Positions 28,266 through 38,893 of a stretch of DNA of 64,000 nucleotides are shown piece by piece. Position 1 is the stretch's first letter. Each line of letters opens with the position of its first letter. Source of the DNA: Tricholomella constricta (Eukaryota; Basidiomycota; Agaricomycetes; Agaricales; Lyophyllaceae); the NCBI GenBank assembly GCA_013368375.1, contig JAACJP010000010.1:558001-622000 (forward strand). Direction: 5' to 3'. A program made the translations under genes and the position numbers. The notes under the pieces were generated by a model. That model was given only the letters and a program-made list of their open reading frames with translations. It ran no database searches and had not been told where the DNA came from.

Positions 28266-29033
28266 AAGAGTGGTAAGTGTTCTTCCCCTTTTTGTTTCTT
28301 CTCTCTTCTACAGATGCTGATGGATACCATTAATTTTTGACGGGTTCCCGACCCTGTGCGACACCTGCTTCGGACCTTCATGCATCGTGCGATCGATTTC
28401 GAGATCAGGCTTTCGTACCATGAGCGCATCCTGAAGATGCTCCCAGAGGCTATGCAAGCGCCTGATGCACACACCATTCCCGAGCAGCCGCCCTGGCCTA
28501 GTTTCAAATAAGATGATCCAGGTCCGTCTACACACATGTGCACGACTTCTCCTACCCACTCACGTACCTACAGTAAACCCACACCACTACACGGCCCAGT
28601 CCGTGCACAACCTCTTCCGAGGACGCGCCAACGCCGAAGACATCATTGCACCTCCACAGCCTCGAAACAACACTCGAGGGTGCAGAGGACGCAGACATCG
28701 CCCTGCTCCGTCAACCTCAACGCCACCGTGCGCTCCATTGCGCTGCAGTCCCTTCTGCACACTGGCTCGCGCCCTTTCTCGTACGTGTTCAATGCCATCG
28801 AGCGCTACCTGTCCCTCCTCCGCTCCATCACCTCCGCCGAGGCCAAAGCAGGGATCCTGAGCGCCGCAGCCGCATTCTGGAAGGGCAATTGCCAGATGGT
28901 GGGCATCGTGTTCGTTAAGCTGATGCAGTACCAGATCGTGGACCCGATGTACGTCGTGGTGTGGACGTTTGCGAACCACGCACCGGTACCCAGCATGCAT
29001 GGAGCTTCCACGTCAGGAGCAGGGACAACATAA
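28266..29033 (+). pseudogene. Fragment of nuclear cap-binding protein CBP80/NCBP1 (C-terminal part), frameshifted
   Basis: CBP80 is the large subunit of the nuclear cap-binding complex, built of MIF4G-type helical repeats. Here one frame gives VRHLLRTFMHRAIDFEIR and LSYHERILKMLPEAM, ending in a stop at about 28510. Another gives LFRGRANAED (about 28610), and a third gives LLHTGSRPFSYVFNAIERY and FWKGNCQMVGIVFVKLMQY, QIVDP, up to a stop at about 29033. These match, in order, the middle-to-C-terminal part of CBP80 as I know it. The frame changes and stops show decay. The N-terminal part is not upstream; a piece of it lies at 34.8-35.1 kb on the other strand. Confidence 0.72.
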
Positions 29034-29077
29034 TGGATTGAGGAGCGTGTAGACTATATTGTTTTGAAATATGAAAG

Positions 29078-32000
29078 CTAGTTTGCCCAATACCTTGTGC
29101 GTAAATTGTAATGGCTGCGCACTTCTCTATATCGCACTGCCCTTGCAACATCTGCACGGCGGATGGTATCATGGACACCAACACTCAATGGCAAGTTCCC
29201 AAGGGGTCCACCACCACCTCCACCACCTCCACTGCCTCTACCTCCCAGATTGTGTTGCACTGGCTGCTGAGTCCCCCTGTGAGTCTGACGAGCTGAATTA
29301 CTGGCTGTGTTTTGTGTGTTCAAAGGTCTAGTAGCAGATCCACCTGCATTCCATGAGGACTGCCTAGGCATGATTGTTCCATGTAAATCGCTGCTGCGAA
29401 ACAGCCTGCAAAAATTCAGGTCAGAGAAGGCACCAAAATCAAGAGGAGCGCACCATATGCAATTTTCCTCGGTTTGGATATAAAAACCCCACCGGGTGTA
29501 AGAAAAGTTGAATTCATCTTCACGGCATCGTTTCTTATATTGCATGCATATAGACATGCCAAGGTCTTGATCTTCGTGCTGCTGGCTCATATAGTCAGTG
29601 CACACAAAAAGATTACTGCCTGTTGAGCCCAGTCGGTTCAAGGCTTTTGCCCCATCTCCAGAATGTTCCCCAAGAGTACTGGTAAGAGGAGGATACATTC
29701 CACGTGCAAGCGCAACCAGAGTATCAGCTGCCTGCATAAGATTTCAGTCACTCTTCACAGCTACATGTGAAATTGTACTTGCTCGAGCATGCTCAAATAG
29801 CTGCTTGATCTCTCCTTCGGTAGTGCCCTCCATTCCTGCATATAAAGTATAGGCATCTCCTGGACGCCCTCCTTGAGGGATGCGAGATCCAATTGCACGC
29901 ATGTGGCCATATTTCCAAGACTCGAAGGTTCGACCACGCTTCAATGGCCGAAACTTGGATGCATTCTGATGGTGCTGCATCAAGTGACCCAAGGTTGGGT
30001 GGGTTGCAGCGCGGAATTGAACAGCACCAATCTGATCCAAGTTTAAGATACAACTTTGGCAAAAATTGAAAGTCACTCACCATTTCACTCATGTTGTCTG
30101 CATTTAAAAATACTGTAACATCACGTCCACAAGCCTCGAAAACTTCTTTGCGGTGGGAAATGATTTTGAGCTCAAGTTCTTGTGGAGTTACGAAATTTTC
30201 TTTCGCAAGATGTTTTTTCCCTTTCTGTTTGCTTATTTTAGTAGATTATAAAGTTATAAAGCTAACACATACAATTGACAAAAGGCGATCACCCTCAGGT
30301 GCACACGTTAGAGCGCTTCCGGCCAGATGTGCCACATCGCGCTTGAAGGCAAGATGCACTGTAACACAGCGCTGGTCAAGGGGTTTCGAAGCACACAAGT
30401 TACAAAAAGTCTTGAAGTTAGAGCCCAACAGATCTGTGTCAAGCATAGGAGAGTCAACATCCATCTCATCTGTTAGTTGTGCAACAGAGGTGGATGGTGA
30501 TGGCTGGCGTGAGGGTTGGGGAGTCCCATGAGCTGAGGAGCCAAAAGAAGAGGCAGGACTAGATCTTCGGAGAGATGGGCCAGGAACATTCAAGTTTAGA
30601 GCAGTACTTTTAGTATTTTTGTGGGCTGCTTTTTTACTGCGCTGAGGTTTGTGAGAAGCTGTCGATCCAGTACGAGGATGAAAAGAACGATTTTTGACTT
30701 CCTTGTTATGCTTCCGAAGCAGGTTTGTCTCTTGCAAGATAAGTGCCAGCCTAGAGTGCATAGTACCTGGATGTGCTACTTGATATTTCACAACATCCAG
30801 GCCTCGTAAATCCCTATGAATGAGCACGAGGTCCCAGTTACAAGGCTGCAAAAGAATATCAGTCTTATATCTGGTCAAAAAGCTGCCAAAGGTACATACA
30901 TAGATATTTGAGCGCAGTAAAGTGGGCTTCAACCATGCTTCCCATGCTTCTTCAAAGTTTGTCAAATTTACAAGAAAAAAGACAGCAGAGGGATTTGATG
31001 CCGAGGGAATAATGCACCCCTGTGCACTCAAAGCTCGAACAAAGGTATCGATGTCGTATTCAGTGTGTTTGTGTTCTGAATGGCAAATCTGTTCAAATTT
31101 CATGTCAAATTTGACTAGTCAGGGATAGTAAAATTTATTTACCTGACCTGGTTCAGCAGTTTTCTCAAATACAGCAGCTGGAGTCCAAGCATCAAGAACC
31201 TCTCCAAAAGACTCTTTCCACGAGTGAAAGCGGAAACTCCTAGCTATATACGGAGCAGACATCTCAAGACGAGTATCCAGAGAGCAGATCAAACCCAGTA
31301 TGTCAGCTAGCCCAGATGATTGAACAGCAATAGTCCAAGAATGAGACTTGAAAACAGTCGCCGAGACTGCACGCATTTGCCGCAGAGCATCAATAACATG
31401 AAGAGAAGAATCTGTCCACTAGAATAGTATTTATTGTACCAGAATACTTGTTCAATTGATAAGACTCACCTGAGAAGAATCTGTGCCCAAATGAAAGAAT
31501 GACTTTAAATCTTCAACCCATCCAGTGCACACGGTAAGCTGCGCATGGTCTTCTCTGATAGATTTATTCCATTCTGCGTGATTTCGAGCTGTAAGTGCTG
31601 GTGGTCCTTGAGCATCACTGTGGGGACTAGGAGGTTTCTCTTCATCTTCTGATTCGATATCCGGAAGTAACATATTGTTTTTCGATGGAACCTGAGCAGA
31701 TTTCAGTTGTGATGGCATTTCAATATCATATAATGACTTACAATGTCCCAATGCTCTTCTTGCGCCATCTCCAGACACTCGAGTGCAGCCTCAGATTTAC
31801 CACAACTCTGCAGCCAAAGAACATGGATGAGAAGGAGTGCTGCCCCACTAACAGGCAGTTCAACACCACAGCTCTTCTTTGCCCACCTGGGCAGCAGTTC
31901 AGCCTGTCCACTAGTCAGAAAGAATCAATTAGTAAAGGAGAGAACATACCCATTCCTGTGTAAACAATTCCTTGTGAAGAGCCATCACAAGATTGTGAAA

Positions 32001-32132
32001 GCTTTTAGAGAACTGTCTAGGAAAGTTCATCTCCTTGTGAATCCATTCTAAAAAAGTAGAGCTAAAGAGAGAGTGATCCATGTATTGAGCATTAACTGGC
32101 AGTAGAACTGGTGGAAATGGCCTGAGATCCAT
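29078..32132 (-). CDS. Candidate 2OG-Fe(II) oxygenase-like protein, multi-exon
   Basis: No named gene is recognised. Starting at MDLRPFPPVLL, a consistent set of exons with short GT-AG introns can be followed to the stop at 29078. Introns that check out in frame include one near 31930-31970, one near 31090-31140, and one between NCIW and LFRSSDLHGT near 29395-29450. The C-terminal third contains SQQHEDQDLG (an H-x-D), then EFNFSYTRWGFYIQT, then SSDLHGTIMP (a second His). That spacing and the HGT context recall the metal-binding triad of double-stranded beta-helix dioxygenases, including the TET/JBP group known in basidiomycete transposons. The assignment is tentative. The middle part is Ser/Pro-rich with MDVDSPM, and the tail is Gly-rich. 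It lies 220 bp downstream of the integrase gene on the same strand. Confidence 0.5.
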
Positions 32133-32354
32133 GATCTGCCCTCATCAGAACAGATCAGATAATGGTGGCAGGTTCATATGGAATAATAACACACCTTTGA
32201 AGTGTAACTTGTGTATTTGAAGATGCTAGGAAGATGGGGACCACCAATACAATGGAGTTGGAGTTGGACTTGGACTTGGAATTGGAAGAATTTCACGCCG
32301 TGAAGGTTGCTCTCTGATCACATGATGATCCCAAAAAATAAATCATTTATTGGT

Positions 32355-34143
32355 CTATACACGTAGGATATTTGTTGCAACTCCAAGTGCGTCAATCCAA
32401 AGCAGTCGACGTGATGGCATATCACCGGCCATGAAAGTAGGTAAAGTTGCAAGCTGGGTGTCAAGAAAATTAAGCTGCTCTGCGGAGAATGGGCATCTCG
32501 GACAAGATACATCAACATGTGACAAATGGTCGGGGTGATTAGTGAGGAAGGGATTTGACGGATCACCATCGTCAGCATTATTTTCATCGTGGTGGGCTCT
32601 TGTAGCATCATCCATGCTATCCCAGTCTATCCCAAATCCAGCAAAATCTTCATCATCAATGGATTCGTCAATTTGCACACCTCGGTGGCCGTTTTCAACC
32701 ATTCCATAGAGGAACATGTCGTGAGGAGACTGGTGAGAATCATTTCTGCGTGAAAGTGTATGGTGATTCCATGTCTCAGCCCACACCTGAGCATCATGAT
32801 TGATTGAGTTAAGGAAGAGGTGATGAAGGAGCCAGATGTGCGCGTCGAGGTGGGCATTAAGTCCATCGTGTGCCTCAAGGATACGAAAGAAGTCTTTCCA
32901 CTTTCTTCCGAATCCACGGGTGACGTCTACCCAGAGACGCTCAATTCGGATGTTGTGTACACTCCTGGCAATAGGTTGGCACTAAGCCAAATACATGAAA
33001 TTATGATACCGAGAACAACGTACTTTCCCCATATGTATGAACCACGTCCCTCTCCCCGAACTTCTTCCATTCTGGATGCAACCAAGAGGTTCTCGGTACC
33101 ATGATCGCCGCGTGTACGACTTGGGTAGCCAAAGACTGCAGCGATGTCTTCAAACAGACAGAGGACAGTCTCTGCTCGATTATTGTTGCTGGCATGAATG
33201 CCCAGTGAAAACCGAGAGAAGCCATCAATAAACGCATGGATGACGATCTTCCAATGAATAAGCCCTGGTAAATCGATTAGATGCGGGGATATCACACAGT
33301 GAAGCTGACTGACCATGCTGTCCATCATGGTGCCAAAGAGAGTTGGGCCCTGGTACAGAATACACTCGGCGCTGAATGCGGCGCGTTGCGAACGTTGATG
33401 TTGTGGGGCCAATGACACGGAGGTAGGAATCTAAAATCCTTTGGCGTGGGACATGTTCTCCAATTCGTAAGAGGTAGCCGTCAATCATTCGTCTTCGAAA
33501 TGATGGGAATTGTTCGTAGATATTGAGCATGACCTGGTCCAGTTCGGCGTCTGAGATCTGCAACAGGTCAGAAGAGACACCTGATGAAAATATGCGCTCA
33601 ATGGATCCATTTGTATGTTGAACATCTGTATACACGGGAGGCCCGGGCGAGGATAAACCAAATTCCACGAGTCGGCGGCGAATTGTTCGAGCACTACAGC
33701 CATAGATGTCGGCAATCTGCTGGCGTGTGGCACGTCCGGTGGAAAACCTGGCAAGGTCCTCAGGCTTTATATCAATGCGCGGGTGGCCTTGGGTTCCATC
33801 GACTACCATGCTACTATACGCGACTGGTGGTGCATCTGGGAAATCGGAAGAGGTGGTCGTTGCTTCATCTAGGGCAGCCACCATACGCCCAACACTGCTC
33901 TGAACAGTTTGAAGGTCATGTGCTGGCAGTAGATGGGCGTGCTACAATCCCCAAATGTATGTAGCTGGGCAGTACTTGTACAGAATGCAAACTCACTAAA
34001 CGAACTCCTGCCTGAAATTCCAGACATAGCCTCTTCTGTTCCCCAAGTCTCGCGGCATCCCCGATTTGAGTACGCAACGCGAGGTCCACACTCCTTGTGA
34101 GTTCTTCATAAGTGACACTGATGTTGTGCAAGGGGATGGCCAT
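32355..34143 (-). CDS. rve-type integrase/transposase
   Basis: DDE integrase of the family found in many basidiomycete and animal repeat elements. The start chosen is MAIPLHNIS; the frame is open further upstream, so an earlier start is possible. A helix-turn-helix (ATRQQIADIYGCSARTIRRR) is followed by RRRVY-like linker sequence (RRIQRRVYSVPGPNSLWHHDG), which contains the first catalytic Asp. After a short intron (about 33268-33319, GTCAGT...CCAG) comes IHWKIVIHAFIDGFSR, then RGDHGTENL (second Asp). After another intron (GTACGT...CCAG) comes SVHNIRIERLW (catalytic Glu). The C-terminal part has an acidic stretch and CPRCPF. Frames join across the introns, so the gene looks intact. Confidence 0.75.
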
Positions 34144-34789
34144 CAAGTATTGATGGCCTGAACAGAGAGAAAAGGGTTTAATCCTCAGCGTTGTGGTGTA
34201 AGGATCAAAGACGACTATATTTGTACCTAGACAGAGAGAAAAGAGTTTACTACTAGTCTGTAAGTACAAAGAATGAATGAGTGACAGGGAGATTGACTCA
34301 CATCCTCAGTGTCGTGGTAGTAAGAAACAAAGACAACTGAGGATGCATAGGCGTGATCGTGAAAGGTGAGCGCGCTCTGAGTTAAGGGCCGGTCACAGTC
34401 ACGGAAACGTATGCTATGAGAGCCAGGTGAAAAATGCCTGCCACACGTCTCGTCCTGACCGTCATGTGGACTGCGACCACCGAGTGAGCCGTAGAGCTTG
34501 CGGATGGACTTGCCCACGGCAAGGCCGACAGTGGAAGGCGAGAGCTTGCGGAGTTCGGTTGTGCGAAGACTCGGGGAGAATGAGAAGCGCGCCAAGAATT
34601 GTCTGAGTATGGGAAGCTTAATCGTTATTTTCTCGAGTAAACAAGTAACGGAGAGACCACGCACCATGATCGTGCTTTCGAGCTGCCAGTCTTTGCCTGC
34701 AACTGGCTCAACATCCGAAGGGGTAGGTGCACTGGGTTTGGGCTTGAACGCGCCAGGTTCCACTTGGAGTACTCAGTGTGAGGAGGTGA
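34144..34789. other. Spacer with an unassigned minus-strand open stretch
   Basis: A minus-strand frame (34227-34763) is open and mildly protein-like (PSDVEPVAGKDWQLESTIM, then LARFSFSPSLRTTELRKL after a possible intron). It has no recognised domain, and it may be the continuation of the adjacent CBP80 fragment's transcript or a remnant of another gene. Two similar stretches of 'acagagagaaaag' occur at 34163 and 34231. Confidence 0.3.
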
Positions 34790-35084
34790 GCACATCACTG
34801 CAGTAAAAGCCTGTAGGAGCGCGACTATGGACTCGGGAGAGATGAGGCGCGCAACTGTGAGGTGAGCGAAGACATGAATCTGTTGGGGAGAAGGTAAGCG
34901 AGTGATTTACTGAGGACGAGAGGCGACGGACACATAACCAGGCTTCTCGCCACGACAGTTGGTCGAGATAGGCCTGAAAACTTTTCCAGAAGTCTTCAAG
35001 GACAAGAGATAGGTCTCGATTAGCTAATGAATGTAAGAAATTTATAGACGACTCACTTGGGGGGCACTGGAGAAGGATGCTCAT
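34790..35084 (-). pseudogene. Fragment of CBP80/NCBP1 N-terminal half
   Basis: After a short first exon (ATG at 35084, GTGAGT donor) come ANRDLSLVLEDFWKSFQAYL and DQLSWREAWLC, then an intron-like gap. The next piece, IHVFAHLTVARLISPESI and VALLQAFTAV, matches the N-terminal MIF4G-type region of fungal CBP80. Homology stops after FTAV. The start codon overlaps the stop of the minus-strand gene on its right (ATGA). The rest of CBP80 is missing here; the C-terminal part is 6 kb away in the opposite orientation. Confidence 0.55.
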
Positions 35085-38000
35085 CTCAGCTTCTCATTCG
35101 TTGAACGCTGAACACTCCAATCGCAGTCCGAATCGTATTCCATTAGACACGGGGAGTGGAGTTGGGCACATCGCGGTGGATGAAGTGGGCGGTGTCTACT
35201 GGGTTTGGCGCTGTTGGGCGATCTGCTGTTGCTGCTGTAGGGGGATTCAATAGAAATGTTGATTTGCGGTATGGAGATGGGGGTGAGGGGCGGAGACGGT
35301 TGGTGTCGAGGGTGATTAGAGCGCGATTGCGGCTGCGGCTGCTGCTGCTGACGTTGGCGTTGGCCTCGGTAATTGAACTGCTGCTGTTGGCGCTGTTGAG
35401 GGATCTGGTGTTGGTGCTGTATCCTCGGCAGCTCTCTTCCGTGCCCAAACGACCTTGCACGCTGCAATTGCGCCTGGAACACTCCACCCTCACCCACCGC
35501 TTGTCTCGCTCTTCAGTGCAGTGCGGTAGATCTGCGACTGTGGTCTCGTTACCGGTGGCAGTGCCCGCACCGCAGAGGCAGGGGAATCATAGATCTGGGA
35601 GTGTGCTTTCCTCTGCTGCTGCTGGGGTTGGAATTGGGACTTTGACTGGGGCTGCACCTTCCCTCCTGGTGTGTGCAACACCATCCTCCCTTGTCCTTGC
35701 CCCTGCCCCTGCCCACCGCCCTCTCCCCGATTGCCCTGCATCTTGAACTCCGATCTAGGCGGCGGCGGCGTGTGGTCCAGATCTAGCTCATACCCGCGTG
35801 GACTTGAAGGCGCTCTCCCCTTCTCGGTTGTGGTTGCGGAGTCGGGCTCGGACTCGGACGAGTATTCGTAGCTGTTTTCTGTCAGAGGTCACCACCGCAC
35901 TCGGTGAAGATGATGTGCGTATGGGTGGGAGCGTCGTCTGAGGCGATACCGACTGCCACATCCGTGATAAGCTCCCTATAGTCCACACCAAAGGACTGCG
36001 TGAGCTTCGCCGCGCCGCCTGCGCGCCTGGAAGTCTGTCACCTCGGGGCCGGCGAGGATATGCTGTAATCAAACCCGATAGACATGATTGAGGTGTGCGC
36101 AGGGAGCGAACGGCGGCGCTCCGACTTGCCGGAAGAGGCATTGGAAAGGCGGCAATCGCCGCTTGTGCCGCCGGTGGGGGTGCGTGTCAAGGGCTGCAAT
36201 GGCGGGGGAATGGTCATGTCGCCTGAGCTAAGGTACTCATGGAGCTCCGCAAGCGACTCTCTGTCATCCTGCACAAGCAAAGGTGAGACTGGGCGCCAAC
36301 GAAAATTAAACTTAGAGTAAACGTACCCTATCAATAATGTCATTGAGCGAGTTGAGCGAATCCTGGTAATGCGAATACACGATCGACGTCCGCTTTTGGA
36401 AGTCGCGGTCCCGGGAGTCGCTGTGTCCCTTGGGCAGTAGCGCCTTGTTCGACTCTGATGTCCCTGGCCGGTTGTCCTTGGACCTCTTCGGCTTCGAGTA
36501 GGACGAGCGGTTGGGATTGCGCAGACCAGTCACGGGTGGTAGGCTCTCGCCGGGCGATGTCCAGCCCGAGATCATCTTGTGTCCAGTGATAGCGGCTGAA
36601 TTGGAGACCGATGGGGAGGGTGAGCGGCGGGTGTGGTAGAGCGTCTGCGGGGGCGCAACGCCAAAGACCTACATAGCTCGTCAGCAAGATAACCACTGGG
36701 ATGAGCAAAGTGTGCATACCTTCTCCATCTTCTGTGCCCGCCGGACGTTGATCGCCTTCTCCTTCATGTTGAGGTCCTCCTTAATCCTGTCGACCTCATC
36801 GGACCATGTCGAGCTATAAGCAGCGGCCGAGCTGCTCCGTCTGCGTCTCAGCCACGCCTTCCTCGTCGCCTCTTCGTTCTCGGGCAATGTCGCCATGACC
36901 ATGTTTGGCTCGACCGGGGGTAGCGAAGGTTCAGACTCGTTGAAGCCCAGGACGAGGTTCACAGGGACGCGACCAAGGAAACGATGGACCTTTGCAAGCT
37001 TATCGCGCTTGCGCCTGCGGAATTCTTCTGCCTGTTCTTCTGGGGACATGTTCTCAAATAGTGATTGCGCAGAGGGCGAAGACGGGCGCCGGCCACGAGT
37101 TTGTGGAGCGGCCTTGTTCGGCGTGGCGAGAGTGGCCGAGCCGAGGTCATCTGACAGATCGATGAAGGACGTCGGAGAAGACATCCTAATTTCGTCTTGT
37201 GCGTGGATGTCGGCATCAGGAGAAGGAGAAGATCTCGTCGTGGCATTGAAAAATGACAGATCTTCGGGACTAAGGGGTTCAGAGTGCCTTCCGGCATGAA
37301 TTTGCATGTACTCCAAGGCAGGCAACCATTCACCCTGCTGGTTTATGGCAAGGTCGAGGTTGGCTGCCGCACCTCGCTCATGTCGACTGTTACTAGAAGA
37401 AATCGGAGGCAAGACAGGGGCCTTGGTGGAGCGAGAAGATTCCTGCTGCTGAGGGAAGGCATCCGGGCCCGGGGGCTGGCCAAAGACCTGGGCAAGCTTG
37501 CGGTTTTTCCTGATGAGATCAGAGTGTTCATCGAGATCAAGAAAATTTGTTGTTGGAGGTAACTTGGTCGACAGCTGCTTCGGCTCATCGTACCGGTGCT
37601 GGGGTGAGATCTTGGGAGATGATCTGTTGAATATGGGCTTCGGGGCCGTCGGTAAGGGTGGTTTCGGAGAGGAGGTGCGGGACGGGGGCTGGGAGTGAGT
37701 GCGGTGGTGGTGGAGTTCGGGGAGAGTAAATTGGGGGACGGCAGGCGAGAGAATGTCCATGAAGGACTGGCGGCCGTTGTTGCGGTCGTTGACTGGCGAG
37801 GCCGGCTGGAGAGAGGATGTGCGGTTGGAAGGCATTATAGGGACAGGGTCAACAGAATGGTACATATCATGCGGGTGAGAGTGGGCTGAGGATGCAGGAT
37901 AAATGGTGCTGGATATGCTGATGCGGGGGTCTATGGTGGAGGCAGGTCCGTATGTGGTCGTAGACGAGGACGAGGACGTTGATGATCGCCGCGAGCCGTG

Positions 38001-38765
38001 GGAAAGCAAGGGTCGTCGTTGGGGACCCTCCAAGCCTGGTGGCGTCCAGACTCCGCTGACGGACGACGTTGACCGTCGCCGGATGTCCAGCACGAGCTTG
38101 TCGTTGACTTGGCGCATCTGTGGTCGCTGGTTACTGTCTGCTAATTCAATCGCATTAGCTACGTTGTCGCTATGTTTCATAGGGAACGCACCTGTAATAT
38201 TTTTAAGCTTGAGCAGCTTACCCTTGGCACGGGCTCGTTCGCGCAGATTATTGAGAGGCGGGTGAGGGTTGTTGGAGACGTTGGGGTCGATGAAGAGAGC
38301 AAAGGGCAATTTACCGATGCCAAGCAACTTGTCAACGCGTGATGGTTGGGAAACATGCAGCGTATCGACGCTGCTGCCAACCACTGCTGCCATCTCATCA
38401 GCCCCTGCAGCCGACGAATCACGAGTCTCCCTTTCCTCCACCTTTGGTCCCGGATTGATATACGGGTTCTCCTCCGCCGTAAACCTCGCCTTTGTCTCCT
38501 GCATTAGCGGGCTCCCTACTTTAGGCGACGTAGGCGACCTCGGCGACTGCACTTTCCGTGAGTTCCGTCGTGGCGGCGGCGGCAGTCCCACAGTTACTGG
38601 CAGCCCAGACTGTGGCACTTCACGCGTCGCCGATGTCGCCCACACACCCCGCACCTTTTCGTCGTACTCCAGCAGCGCGTCGAGATTCGGTGAGATAATC
38701 AGCGAGGTCGGGACATGAGCGCCGTGGTGTGAAATTTGATGCCCAAGCCGACCAATGCCGACCAA
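35081..38765 (-). CDS. Large Ser/Pro/Gln-rich protein of unknown function, multi-exon
   Basis: The main exon starts at 38765 (MVGIGRLGHQISHHG). It contains an in-frame 54-nt intron (about 38138-38191, GTGCGT...TTAGCAG) that could be read through. Further introns lie at about 36669-36720 (GTATGC...TATGTAG, joining KMEK to VFGVAPPQTLYHT) and about 36275-36327. Two more weakly supported introns could extend it into SYEYSSESEPDS and the Gln-rich part near 35500. The simplest reading stops at 36038. The protein is disordered, rich in SPxK/SP sites, with a charged helix EEQAEEFRRRKRDKLAKVHR and a conserved-looking KMEKVFGVAPPQT block. Function is unknown. It runs divergently from the ATAD2-like fragment, 128 bp apart. 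Confidence 0.6.
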
Positions 38766-38893
38766 GGCCCAACTTGGACAAACAGCGTGACGTGTCGCGT
38801 CGTGTCGCGTTCGTTTGTTTAATCAGGTGATCTCATCCTCAGGTATATAAATCTCCTGCAGTTTGTCCTAATTTCCCTGTTTTCTGACGCTCA

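Noticed and set aside
35156..35746. 196-codon plus-strand ORF opposite the Gln-rich region
   Set aside because: It is the antisense of CAG/CAA-rich codons (Leu/Ala/Val runs) and lacks domain or splice support; the minus strand reads as the Ser/Pro/Gln-rich protein.
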